Assembly: GCA_015501595.1 (NCBI GenBank)
Contig: JADNRX010000210.1
Coordinates: 31,233-95,232, forward strand
Direction: 5' to 3'
Source: Hymenopellis radicata
Taxonomy: Eukaryota > Basidiomycota > Agaricomycetes > Agaricales > Physalacriaceae
DNA: 64,000 nt
Part shown: piece after piece, positions 36,186 to 47,543 of the stretch
How the letters are laid out: the number at the start of each line of letters is the position of its first letter
How positions within the stretch are numbered: position 1 is the first letter of the stretch
The notes under the pieces: generated by a model
What the model was told of the DNA's origin: nothing
Seen by the model: only the letters and a program-made list of their open reading frames with translations
Databases searched by the model: none
Position numbers and translations under genes: made by a program

Positions 36186-37915
36186 TTGCCAGCCAATGAG
36201 TCGCACCTTGATTGTTCATACCACCGAGCGGGATGAAAGATAATAGAAGAGTGCGCCCACATCCCCAACTAGTTGCATCAGGTCGTTCATACTATCGACG
36301 CCACACAGGAATCGTGATATCATTTGGCCCTTGTCAGGAAGCAGGCAGCAGGCGGCTCAGCTTGTATTGATCCACGATTCTTGCTTGAATGACGAGGACG
36401 GATTTGTACGGGAGATAGTAATGTTGTCCCCCCTGGGAGAAGCTCGTACCGGGCACCGCGTTCTTCTACTGGCAGTTCCGAATTGATGTAATGGCTCGTG
36501 GTGTTGGAGGTCCTGTAAGTATTAGATCTAGGTACTTACTATGAAAGCGGTGATACTGACAACCTTTCGTTACGTGAGCCCCAGTGACGAATACGACAGC
36601 AAGTACCGGCAGGCGGCATGCGCACTCATTCTGAGTCATTCACGGATGACAGCGCGTGTCCAACAATCGCATCCACCGTATCTTTAGCTTGGTGCATAGA
36701 TATTGTGTTCCTGGAAGTGAAAGTGTTTCCCGGTTAGGCGAAAGACGTCTAAAAGCGATTCGAACACGCAAGACTCACTGTCATAGAACGAAGCATGCTA
36801 AAAAATCGGGCCACCAACTACGTAGCTATAGTGCTTTTTGACCATCAAAAGGGTCAGTTTCGCCGTCGAGTGCGTATACACGGCGAATCAGATTAACGTG
36901 GATGATCGTTTGGAAGTACGACTTCCAAGACTTGCTGTACACAGTGATTTCGCATTCCGACACGGGAATGCAGCGTTCGCGGCCAAGAAATGGAACAAGG
37001 ACGAGGGTGAGCTGATGTTTGGGAATCAACACTACAAGCGGGATTAGAGGGACCATAGAACAAGTGGTGGAGGGGACAGAACTTGCAAGGTTTAGAGTCG
37101 TCATGTCAGTCGTTGGTGTATTTGAAAACGCCCGCCAAACATGAAGTCCGCATACATCAATGTATCCCAACAGTGTAAAGCAGGGTGCAGCATGAATCGA
37201 ACAGAAGTAGTTGAAAGCAAGTTGAAAGGAAAAGTCAGCGCCTATGCAAGGCGCTCTGCAAGGCTTAAGGCTCTGCAGTAGCACCTAGAAAAGGTTTACG
37301 AGCACGATGACAGCTTGTTTAGATTCGACGAAGGGAGTCGCAGCGAGATTTTGAGCGATGTTGAGCCTGAAATGACCAGCTGGCGTTTATGCACGGGAGA
37401 CGGCGAAGGAAGATGAAGACATAGGAAAGCCTAAGCCCTAACCCTAAATGCCGCCGTCGCTGAACTGCTTACCAAGGACCGCGTCGTCTGTCACGAGGTC
37501 GCCTTGTTCTTCGCCCACTCCGAGGAAATCAAACGTTTGTTCGCCTTCTGAACAACACCTTCAATCGATAAGCGCGGGAACAGCTCAAGATGGAGGCTCC
37601 CATAGCTGCTAGAGGTCTCTGGCTGCAGTACCGGACTTCCTTACTGTGCTGTAAACCACGCTCTCAGCCTATCTGTTCGCCTCTAAACATCCTTTGAAAT
37701 TCCACAAGAACAGAAACCTCTCATCCCGGAATACTCGGCCCACTCTACAGGATCCCTGTATTCTACCTGGTTTCGTCAGCTTCTTTCTTCGGACAGATCC
37801 GGTCAAACATGAGGCCTTGAGGCCCGTAGCTGTGTAAATCTACCTTGTGATCCCACCCTCATCCCAGGTACAAGCAGTGCACTACTTCGGCGAGCCGTCA
37901 CCTTTCTCCTTTACC
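36186..37915. other. Left part of the inserted block; no gene seen
   Basis: This is non-coding by inspection, with only short frames. A minus-strand 152-codon frame (36826-37284) lacks any family feature. It contains the telomere-like run at 37430-37448. The last 100 bases must hold the promoter of the NACHT-type gene. Confidence 0.4.
37430..37448. repeat. Interstitial telomere-like repeat
   Basis: CCTAAGCCCTAACCCTAAA matches three tandem copies of the fungal telomere unit CCCTAA with one substitution. It is too short to be a telomere and sits inside the block inserted after STT4. Confidence 0.5.
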
Positions 37916-40900
37916 ATGTCTGTCGACCCGACAGCCATCGTGTCTATGATTGAGCAATGCGTCAAGATCTACGAGTACATCGAAGCCGTCAAGGAATCCT
38001 CCGAGGAGCGACGCCGCTTCATGCAGGAGGTAGGGGCCTTGCGAGACGTGCTTGGTAATCTCCAAGGTCTCCTCCGAGACCAAGCCTTCGCCCAGGACCG
38101 TTCATCAATGGCTCCCCTCCAGCTACTCTTCGACCCGAATAAACCTTTCATCGAATTGATGGAGAGGGATCTTTGGGAACTGGAACAGAAGCTGGTTGGA
38201 GGGACGAAAAAGAATAGGACCCGCTTGCGCTCATTGTTGTCGAAAATGGTAGCCGCTGGAACATGGCCGCTGGAGAAGGCCGAGAGCAAAGCCTTGTTGG
38301 CTCGTCTCGAACGTCACAAGAGCTTGGTCTCATTAGCTATGCAGCACGACGTCAAGTGAGTCCAATACTGTGCTCCCTGGATACCATTCAACATGCATTG
38401 CAGTGAACTCATACGCGAGGTCCGCAACATGATTGCAGATAGCAATGGGAAGTTATCTGACGTCGAGAAAGCTTTTGCCCCGTTGCTTCAAGTTATCGGC
38501 GTTGCTATCAGTTGTGAGTACAGATTCCCTCAAACATCTTGCCTTTCAGTCCTCATTGCCCCAAAGACGAAGAACGCCATAAAGTGGCAGAATGGATCTC
38601 GAAGATCACGTTTTCCGCTTACCATGCGGAGAACTCGCGTAAGTGGCTGAAAGGGACAGGCCGCTGGGTTCTGGAGAGCCCAGAGTTTCAGAAATGGGCA
38701 AGCAAGACGTCGTCCTCGCCTACATTGTGGTGCTACGGTAACGGTGCGTCGGTCTGTGGCGGCCGTTACATTTTAGCTGACAACAAGCAATATCAGCGGG
38801 GGCCGGAAAGTCCGTTATCGCGTGAGTACCGTTGTATCCACTCCGAGTAGTATTCATGATATCATTCAAGTGCTATGATTGTTGAGCACCTGCGGTCCAT
38901 CCCGGGGAACGTCGTGCTCGTCATTGTTTGCCGATATAACCAGGATCGCAAGTACCTTCAGGAGACACACACCTTCATGTGCTGTCTGCTTCGCCAGCTG
39001 CTTCAACTCGAAGCATCGTCGACTATCCCGCAGTATCTATTGGATCTGTACCGAAAGGACATACATCCATCTGAAGATTCTGTTCGTATGTTCTTAATCG
39101 AGGCAGCCCGCATCGTTTCGCGCCCAACCTTCATTGTCCTCGACGCTCTCGATGAATGCCCTCTCGGATTCGATCTTGTGGCTGCTATTCAACGCCTGGG
39201 GGGCGATTTCAATCTTCTCATCACCTCTCGCCCCGTCTTTGCACAAAGATATGACTATCCATCTCTCCGTATCCGGGCCGCGGATGGCGACATCCTGGCG
39301 GCCATCAATGACAAGATTCCCGCATTGCCTTATGTGCGGGAAGATGAGGCTCTACAAACCACTGTTCGCACAGCGGTTGTCGCGAATGCTAATGGCATGT
39401 TTCTGCTGGCGAGTCTAATGCTATGGGAACTGGAGCACGATGTCACCAACAAAGCGGATGTCCGCAAGGTGTTGGCATCCATTCCTGCTAGCTTGAATGA
39501 TGCATATCGCCTCATATTTGAGCGCATTGGCATCTTGGGTGCCAGGAAGAAGAAGCTCGCTCTTCAGAGCATTATATGGATTTGCACTGAGTCCCAGTCT
39601 AAGTTCATGCTTCATGTTCATCTGACATACTCGGTGCTCAGAGTCCTTCTCGCTTGCGAGATCTCTCCATCCGAACCCGAATTTCAGGAAGATCATATGC
39701 CTCCCTTGCTCGATATCATAAATGCCTGTGGTGGCTTGCTTAGTGCCACTTCACTGGGATGCCAGCATAATGGGCATGATTCAGAAGAAGGCTGGGCAGC
39801 ATGTTGTGAGAGATCTACTAAATTTTCATTCATCCGTACGTGCCCTGAGTCTGAGCATTCACAGTTAATACATCTGCATTTGCAGATTATTCAGCTTATG
39901 AGTATATTTCTCACTTTCAACCTTCCGTATTGCCTCAAGATCCCTATGAATTCACATTCAACATCTGTACCATCGCTCTGCGCCACATAGAGCACATTGG
40001 GGATGATCATCGGGAGCTGCTACGACACCTATGGATGGAAAAAGCTACTTTTATGGATTGTAGACAACCCGCTCTCGTCCAGTCTGCTTTGGCCAATACA
40101 AACTTCAATGAAGGTTGGGAAATGGCAGTGGATACCTACTACATGGCCCATGACTCAAGGTCACTAGGTCTGGGCTTGATTCGACCCTGGGACTGGCCGG
40201 AGTGGTTGAAAACATTAGTTTCAAAGCGCGACAGCGATATCAATAGTCTTGATTACGCTGCGCTTTTTGGACTCCGCGGTACCTTTCGACTGGCAAGAGA
40301 AACAAAGGCTCTGGATGAGCATGTTTTTCAACGAGCAATGGAAATTCTGGTTACATGTCATCATTGGGACCTCGTTCATGAGGTTTGGGCACGTGGGGAG
40401 TACGACATTAATGCTTATTGCGAAAAGATTGGCTCCACAGCTATCTGTGAACTACTCTCTACCGCCGATAGTTTTCGCTTCCCCAAGGAACTTAACCATG
40501 CATTCATTCAGCACCCCAGTACCTCCCTGCGTTGTCCACGCCATGACGGGCTGCTCGGATGTGCAATTGCTGGTTGGATTCCTTGGGATGGAGACAGAAG
40601 GCCTGCGGACACTGCGATGATACTCAAACGTCTCTACCACGATACAAAGGATGGGCCATCTCAGCCAGGCCGGATCTCGGTCTATCCTCCTCCAGGTTGT
40701 AGGAGATCCCACTTACCAGATATCCTCGATGTCATCGCAGTGTTCCTGCAAAGAGCGGATATCGATCTCGATGCGGACATCACACAGATGGTCCCCCCCG
40801 AGATGTTGCTTGCCTTGTTGATGCTTCCTTGGGACCCCGACGGTTTCTATATCAATGAAGAGGCCAAAGATGTTCTACGACCATACGCGCGACGCCCGGT

Positions 40901-41225
40901 TGATGTCCCGGCAGACACCAGCACTTCCAACCATGTTCCAGACGCTGATGCGCTTACTGATCATGTCGTTCCCGACACAGCACGAGCTGTTGAAGCGACG
41001 GATACCTGCGCTACGACTGAACCAGGCCGCGCTGACAGCACTCCCGCCCATGTTCCTTCCAGCGAAGTACTACTCGATGACCGTGTCGTTCCCGATACAG
41101 CGCGCCGGGCACTTGAAGCAGTGGATACATACCATATGACTGCAGTCCTTCTTGTTGTTGGAGCTGCCATTTTCCTCCTTTATTTATCTGTGCCGCCGGC
41201 AGCGCTAAGTCATAGTCCTTGGTAG
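37916..41225 (+). CDS. STAND/NLR-like protein: HeLo-like N-domain, NACHT NTPase, C-terminal membrane anchor
   Basis: I predict six exons: 37916-38355, 38404-38513, 38550-38743, 38797-38821, 38871-39835, 39886-41225. The N-terminal 150 residues (VDPTAIVSMIEQCVKIYEYI) resemble the HeLo-like domain of fungal STAND proteins. The NACHT part has Walker A GNAGAGKS assembled across an intron, Walker B FIVLDALDE and sensor LLITSRP. A helical region follows (KFSFIHYSAYEYISHFQPSV), with no obvious WD40 or ankyrin repeats. The C-terminus holds two copies of a VVPDTAR..EA.DT motif and then a hydrophobic span (AVLLVVGAAIFLLYLSVPPA). CCCC at 38559-38562 needs one more C to read APKDEERHKVAEWISKI; the exon total is then exactly 3075 nt (1024 residues). 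Such proteins mediate non-self recognition and regulated cell death in fungi; the role here is inferred. Confidence 0.8.
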
Positions 41226-42439
41226 CACTCATTCGTCGGCAATGCGCCTGTCGATACACTTACGATACACCCAATTATTATTCGAAGATTCGATGGAAAC
41301 TGTAAATGTATTATACAAACAACTGGGGTTTATGCTACATAAGATTCTACATACTTCGCGAGGAGAACATAAAAGAAACTGGCAGCGGCGACGCGAAGTA
41401 CAAGTCGTGAAGTAAACAGGAACATATCCAAGTACAGCAGCACGCGACATATATGGAGCGAAAAGAGCGACTTTATATGGGTATCTGAATGCATATACAC
41501 TCGTAGGTTCGTACGAATATCCCGAGGTCCGAATCACGAGAGGGATAGGGACGTGAGAACGATTGGCTGACAAGCGCGCAGGAAACCGGTTACCGCTGGT
41601 CTGTGGACTTCGCCCCGTGTGCGTTGGGAGCAGAGCGCCAGACAGACGAGGGGTCCGAGATGGGTGTGCGACCTCATCCTGCCGATGAGGTGTTAACCTG
41701 ACGAGGGTACGCGAAACAGACGGCGGTATCCTCCGCAATCCCTGGAAGTCCCTAACATAGCATCCACGTCCTCGAATCCAATATCCGCCTAGCATAACCT
41801 ACTACAACGCCACCCACGAGGGATACAGTTGGGAGCAGGACCACATGCGTATCCCGACGTGTTCACCCCATCCAAGCGACCCAGCACCGAACCTGACGAC
41901 GTACAGAATGAAGCTTTGGCCCGGGACAACATCCAGGATGAGGGCGATATCCAAACCATATACGGGAGAGGCAGGCCTCTCGCTACAAGCGCGCGCAAAG
42001 CCCAGGAGAATATGATTTGCCCCAAGCGTGCAAACGACTCATGCGGGAGCTCTTGGTACACCCTTATCCACTCCCATTTCTATCTGCAGAGCAAGACGAC
42101 ATCTGCATCCCACACGATAGACTCCTCATCAGGCTCATCACCAGTATATGGTCGTTGGTGGTCCAACACCCGCTTTACCAGGCGACATGTTTAGTATGGG
42201 AGGAGCAACGGCAGGGCGGTGTCTGCCCTTGACGAATAACCCATGGAGCATCGTTGTCGGCCCAGGGAAACTTGAGAGTAGGCATGAAGGATGGCGGAAG
42301 AGCGACAGATGAACATGACTCGAAACGACGCGGGGACGACTCCATCGATTATTCACTCAAAAGCAAAGCTATAACGTGGGCATCGTTTATAGCAAGGGAG
42401 ACGCATTCAACGCTGCCGAAGCGGGTGACTGCAAAGTAG
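41226..42439. other. Right part of the inserted block; no gene seen
   Basis: A 188-codon minus-strand frame (41229-41795) and a 121-codon plus-strand frame (41829-42194) have no recognisable features, and both look like chance frames. Confidence 0.4.
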
Positions 42440-42625
42440 TGACTGAGGTGCTTCTAGTTCCAAAACGGTATACCGTACAAGTAGTAAGGCTGATCTGGGA
42501 CCATTTATGTATAATCTCTTGGATGCGGATTCACGACGTGGAATAATATACTTACACTACCAATGGCTCTTCTCTTGACTGCGCTGAACTACTTACTGAG
42601 ACGCGACGCGTTATGTATGGCTGTT
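42440..42625. repeat. STT4 3'-end direct repeat, copy 2
   Basis: This is a second copy of the terminal STT4 coding bases and 3' flank, here detached from the kinase and lying 100 bp upstream of APC15. It has lost the four bases after AAG present in copy 1 (CAAGTGAGTAG versus CAAGTAG), and diverges at scattered positions. Confidence 0.85.
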
Positions 42626-42725
42626 TATCAACGCCGTCCCTAACGACTATTTAGCTTGTGCTTGTTTGGCATTTTCAATTTTTCTTTTCACCTACCACGA
42701 TCTTCGTGGTCTGCGTCCCGATGCC

Positions 42726-43262
42726 ATGTCCGTAGCGACACCCACTCTCCTGCCTCGGCCTGCACGATTCCCTCATCTGCTCCCACCTGCACCGCGAGTC
42801 CTTCCCCAGCCTCTTAAACGACGAACTAGCTATGGCCACCTCAACGCTACGCGAAATCTCCAGAAGGAGCTCGACGACTTGAGCGACGAGGAGGTTGACC
42901 TGGAAGAACAGGTACTTGATTTCACCCTTGACAGCTCCTTCACTGGTCCTCATATTCCTTCCACAGAACACTGCTATTCACAACCGAGGCTATTCGTATC
43001 TGGTGCCCATCGGGCGTAGTCTCACTCAGAAGGAGGAGAAAGCTGATGTACGTTGCTCTTGACGGCTTTTAGCATCTTGATTGACGTTGTGCAGGCAGGC
43101 GAGGATGATGACGGCGATGATGGTCCCGGCGACACTGACGAGTCTACCAATGACGACGAAGACGACGACGATGAAGATGAAGATGAGGACGAAGAGGAAG
43201 ACGACATGGATGCTGAATTGGAGGACCTGGATGCCGATGTCCCGGAGGATGTTGACATGTAA
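42726..43262 (+). CDS. APC15: Anaphase-promoting complex subunit 15 (Apc15/Mnd2-type)
   Basis: Three exons (42726-42911, 42967-43047, 43095-43262) give 144 residues. The N-terminus TPTLLPRPARFPHLLPP, the central YSYLVPIGRSLTQKEEKAD and a long Asp/Glu tail (DDDDEDEDEDEEEDD) match the small APC15 family. In human APC15 the equivalent block is NNLVPIGKP followed by an acidic tail. APC15 promotes turnover of mitotic checkpoint complexes on the APC/C. The join EEQ-NTAIHNRGYSY requires removing a 55-nt intron (42912-42966); reading through it instead gives a spurious stop. An upstream in-frame Met (42666) lies beyond the likely start. The gene directly follows the detached STT4 3'-end copy. Confidence 0.78.
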
Positions 43263-43985
43263 TTCGTAAGTTTTCCTTTTCTCTCTTTCATGTTTTCCAT
43301 CGTAACTTTTTCAAAGGCCTGTCTCTTTACTGCTTCGTGTCGGTGAAGAGGTACTATACTCTGCTAGGTAAGCATTCTCTCCATCGTTCTCTCATGATGA
43401 AACTAGTTACGGATGTTGAGTCAAAGACTCGTTGTCCGAGAGCGCATAAAACCATGTGGATCTTTCCGTTGCCTTCCTTCTGACCTTGCCAATTTATTCT
43501 CTCTGAACGTTATACTAACCCATTTTTCAGCCTTTCCATGTATGCGGTGACGCTCAAGTTCATCTGTCCGGGCTTTAGAGAAATGGTAGCGGGTGGTGGT
43601 GTCGAACGCTTTACACGTAACTAGCCTGTCGCACGCGACCACTGGCACTGGGGTTCATTCAACCCCAGTCGTTCTATGACATTTTTATTGCCTTGCGGGT
43701 TTCGCGGGCTCTTCCAGCTGGGAGGCACTCTGCGCCCCACTAAACAATGTCTTGTACTTATTCGCCTGTATAATCCTTGTAATTGTACGCCTACATGTAT
43801 CCTTAGTGAAGTGCGTCGTCCCTTAATTGAAGGACTAACCTGAGTTGCGCGGGAATTCGTTGAATCTAAACTATGTATCGTGGAATCGCTTTCTCGTGGT
43901 GACGAGACTAGAATTTGGCATCGCCGTGCCGTGATGGCTCCCAATGTCCACAATCAAATTTACAGCGCCTGTCTGTCTTAACCGT
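43263..43985. other. Intergenic, nothing recognised
   Basis: This lies between APC15 and the second histone-fold gene. Minus-strand frames (43621-43953, 43908-44153) are unremarkable. No repeat stands out. Confidence 0.4.
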
Positions 43986-44787
43986 ATGCCACGCAAGAGC
44001 CAGGAGGCGATGATGACTGTTGCTGGATCTGTCTCTGCCTCTGCTCAACAAGAGCTGGTTACTGAAGGCATTGAAAACTTCGAGCTCCCGCAGAGCTTGG
44101 TGACAAGCATTGCAAGGTCTGCGGTATGTTGATAACCGCGGCGGTGTGGCCACTGGCTAACGCTGCGCGCAGCTCCCTCCCAAGGCTAAATTATCACGAG
44201 ACACTGTGCTAGCTCTCTTAAAGGGCTCTACGGCTTTTGTCTCAACACTAGGTGAGCTATCCACGCGTCTACAAAGTAAATCTTCATTGATTTCGAATGA
44301 CAGCTGGATCGCAAGTTGTTTCGTTCCTTTCATTGAACCGTTATGCTGACGAAGAGCAGTGCACACGACATCGCCGTGGCGAAGCAGCACAAGAGCATCA
44401 CAGGGACAGATGTTCTCAAGGCACTGGAAACTCTGGGTCTGGGCGATATGGTAGAAAATATCCAGGTTGAGCTGCAAGGTGCGCCAATTGGACAATTCCT
44501 GGTCTACTTCTATTTTTCTGAGTGTGTTATCAGCATACCGTGAACAAGCGAAGACGCAAGCGGCGAGTTCTAGTCGGCGGGGATCTGTCGGAGCCTCTGT
44601 ATCTACGCCCTTGCCTTCCATTCGCATAAAACCGCCTCGACCGCCAACCCAAGAGGAGACTCAGGATGCCGCGCAGCAGTGGGACGCCCATCTTAAAATG
44701 TACAGCCGCAAAGGAAAGGCGCCTGTACCTACATCCCCACCTAGAGACACTACGGACTCGGATGTCCAGATGTCGTCTGAGGCATAG
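43986..44787 (+). CDS. Dpb4/POLE3-type histone-fold protein B
   Basis: This is a second Dpb4-like protein, 198 residues, intact. Exons: 43986-44123, 44173-44251, 44304-44310 (7 nt), 44360-44478, 44534-44787. Exons 2, 3 and 4 are 79, 7 and 119 nt, identical in length to those of gene A. The fold reads ENFELPQSLVTSIARSA, LPPKAKLSRDTVLALLKGST, then SAHDIAVAKQHKSITGTDVL and KALETLGLGDMVENIQ. The microexon (G-CT GGA TC-T, adding A-G-S) is again followed by a GC donor, GCAAGT. The acidic tail of gene A is absent, replaced by a basic, Pro/Ser-rich end (RIKPPRPPTQEET, SRKGKAPVPTSPP). Gene A is the likelier pol-epsilon subunit; B may serve a remodeller or be a diverged duplicate. Confidence 0.82.
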
Positions 44788-44869
44788 AGATTCGATAGGG
44801 AATTGGTTACACTCGTTTAAGATGACGAGGCGTGATCTACAATTCCAGATTAACGGACAGGAGTATCTA

Positions 44870-45345
44870 GTTTTTTCTGTTCTTTTATTGCTTTCTTGCT
44901 GTGTAAATGCTCGCATTTGTTCAATAGATCATCATCCCATCTTCTCGGACCACTTATCTCTTGCCATCACTCTACGCTGTGCTCTGGCATCCCGGAAGAT
45001 GCGCGTACGGTACTGCAGCTCAAGGTCGTAATCCAAAATGGTTTCTACTTTAACTGGAGCTTCAATCCAACTAAAGGCTAGGCAAGTTTGGCGCTCGCTG
45101 TGCAGTACGTTTTGCGTCGCCATTCTTCGCGCTAGGTGGTCAGTCGATACTGCCTAAACGTTCATTCTCGCGTCATTCTTTTCAATCAAGGCCGCCACAC
45201 TTATTTGTTGTCGTTTCGGCGCTGTATTAGTCTACAATCGACGAATAAACTTTCTGTATTAATAGATATTCTATTACGCTGAAGTTAATGCTGTCGATAT
45301 GCCGACTACATACGAGAATTGAGAGCGCGTTTTAATTTTTCACAA
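44870..45345. repeat. F-box duplication unit, left spacer (copy 1)
   Basis: The 3' flank of histone-fold gene B (GCTGTGTAAATGCTCGCATT, ACCACTTATCTCTTGCC, CACTCTACGCTGTGCT, GAAGTTAATGCTGTCGATAT) recurs in order at 47125-47400 after the first F-box gene. The duplicated unit therefore includes this flank plus the F-box gene. Confidence 0.75.
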
Positions 45346-45520
45346 GAGCCTCGGTCATGTGACGCGATATATACCGGTCCGAAATGGCCGGGTTGTTCTT
45401 GCCCTTGACTGCCACATCATCTCTTGAGTACAGACAGGCTTAACGGGTACGCACCTCCCTTTATTCATTAGCAGTACTCTGATTGTTCCTATAAAGCAAC
45501 GATAAAGCTACAACATCATT

Positions 45521-47090
45521 ATGCCACATAATATTAACAGCACTGGCGCACAAGTCCAAACGGAAGGCATTTCCCCTCATGCTCAATCGAAGGACCCGTC
45601 GATGAAACCTCTCGCTCTAACCAAACCTCCCATGCTGACCCCGGGCTTCCCCCGAGCTCTTGGACCTCATCATTCAAAATCTTAAGGACGCTCAATCCCT
45701 CAGATGCTTGGGTCTGGCATCCCGATTGTTCGCAGCCCTTACTCGACCGTACAGACTCGGCATATTGTCCGCGACAACCGCGACCAAGTCTTCGGATTAT
45801 GTGACTTTCTGCCACACAACGGCCTCAGACGCTCCAAATCTTGTGTGGGAACTGCGTCTCGACTGGCGTGGATTCTACAATACAGAACTATTTCTCCTTC
45901 TTCTTGAAAGTGTACGCTCCTTATCCCTCAAAAACGATGCCTGGCGCAATCTTCTCTTCCCTGGGACCCTCCGCACATCACACATTCACACCCTTTCATT
46001 GTGTCAAGAGTTCTTCCCAGATATGGCTAAGATGGAGGCATTTTTCAGGAGCATGCCCAATCTTCGAACACTTTTACTGAAGTATGAGGTATACCTCTGG
46101 ACGAGCTTTGACGCGCAGTCGGTTGTCGCAATCAACGAGGGTCCAGCGATTTCGGAGTTGCATCTCACGGATGTTCGCGACAGTGGAAAACTCATGGATC
46201 ATGTCATTGCTTATGCAACTCCTTTCTCTCTTCGAAACATCAAGCGTCTCCATATCCATCGTCTTGATCATGAGCTGGTCAATTTCCTGACCAAATTGTT
46301 CCAGTCCCCAGGCGATATGGAGGAGTTGGTTATCACGCGACCTAAACCATGTAGGCTCTCCGAATTTGGTGCTTATCATAATACTCATTGCTTTCAGCAT
46401 TTGGTTACCTTGAGGATGACGGTCTTGAGGAAGAGGATGGTGAAGAAGAGACTAAGACCGAGGACGGAGACGAGGACGAGGGTAACGTGGAACCCGCCGA
46501 AGACGGTAACCATGCATTGGGTAACGAACACCAATCCCAAAGCGCCTCTGGATCTTGCTGGGGCTGTCCAAGGCCTGCAGAAGGTCACGACGTCTCAGCC
46601 AGCTTCGTTTCCTCCTGGTCTTCGCTTACAATTACTCCAATTCGACCTCATTAGCGATGACGACGCCGACGGTGGCATGTCTGATTCCATGTCTGAATCT
46701 GACCATGAGGATCCCACATCCACTCGCCTTCTCCGATGGCTTACATATTGCTTCTTTCAAATTCGAACACCCCCATCCATCAGGACTGTCGAAATAAACA
46801 TCTCTGCGAAGGTCGGCGAGATCAACGACTTTATCAATGCCAGACTGTGGAAGAAGTGGGATGCGGAACTCGCAAGGTTTGGTGATGGCCCACCAGATGT
46901 CAACATTACTGTGAAGTCCATTATATGCAAGGAGGAGGCGGAGGAAGAAGGAGAGGATAGAGTGCCCTTTATTGTGACGATCCGCGAAGAAGCGCTAGAG
47001 AAGTTGAGGCAGTGTATTGAGCACAACATGGTACATGTTCGAAAAGCGCGTCGTCTCCGCATTTCAACGACGGTATGCCGGGCCCGTTAA
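45521..47090 (+). CDS. F-box-like protein, copy 1 (with frame breaks)
   Basis: The N-terminal F-box reads LPPELLDLIIQNLKDAQSLR and CLGLASRLFAALTRPYRL, which would bind Skp1 in an SCF ubiquitin ligase. A leucine-rich C-terminal half follows (LRTSHIHTLSLCQEFFPDMA, ISELHLTDVRDSGKLMDHVI, TPPSIRTVEINISAK) with an acidic linker. From the ATG at 45521 the frame must gain one base at CCC 45629-45631 and one at CCCCC 45649-45653. An intron (46351-46397) then gives the acidic linker GYLEDDGLEEEDGEEETKTE, after which one extra T near 46553 must be dropped. With these changes the exons sum to 1524 nt, 507 residues. Copy 2 supports each correction. Either errors or early decay explain them. Confidence 0.7.
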
Positions 47091-47104
47091 CAGGATGGCT
47101 GCCT

Positions 47105-47400
47105 TAATTCGTGCTTTTTTCTTTCGTGCTGTGTAAATGCTGGCATTTGTTCAATAGATAATTTCATCTTCTGATTATGCTCGGAGCACTTATCTCCTAC
47201 CATCACTCTACGCTGTGCTTTGGCGTCTCGTGCGATATTTTCTGGGATGCGCGTACAGTACTAGTACTGCGGCTTAGAGTTGTAGTACAATCATTATCAT
47301 TATCATTTCCACTTTGGCTGCTGGACAGTTTCAAGTCAGCTACAGGGCAGGTCGGCACTCGACTTTGAAGTCAATGCTGTCGACATACCGAATACGAGAA
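47105..47400. repeat. F-box duplication unit, spacer copy 2
   Basis: This repeats the flank seen at 44870-45345, with the order TGCTGTGTAAATGCTGGCAT, CACTCTACGCTGTGCT, and then GAAGTCAATGCTGTCGACAT at about 47367. Confidence 0.75.
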
Positions 47401-47506
47401 TGCTGTAAGCCAAGTGTAAGCGCGTCAAGCAAGGCGTCAAGACTCGACAGTCTCGGTCGAATACGAGAATGCTATAAGCCCAGTGTAGCGCGTCAAGCAA
47501 GGCGTC
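47388..47506. repeat. Two-copy ~69-bp tandem repeat
   Basis: GAATACGAGAATGCTGTAAG at 47391, followed by GCGTCAAGCAAGGCGTC, recurs as GAATACGAGAATGCTATAAG at 47459 with the same following bases. Confidence 0.7.
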
Positions 47507-47543
47507 CGGCTCGCTGATCATGCTGGTGGGTGCTTATCCTATC

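Noticed and set aside
36826..37284. A 152-codon minus-strand frame with hydrophobic runs
   Set aside because: No conserved blocks and no supporting splice structure; treated as chance within the inserted block.
41229..41795. A 188-codon minus-strand frame after the NACHT gene
   Set aside because: Composition looks random, there is no recognisable motif, and it lies in the 3' flank of an opposite-strand gene.
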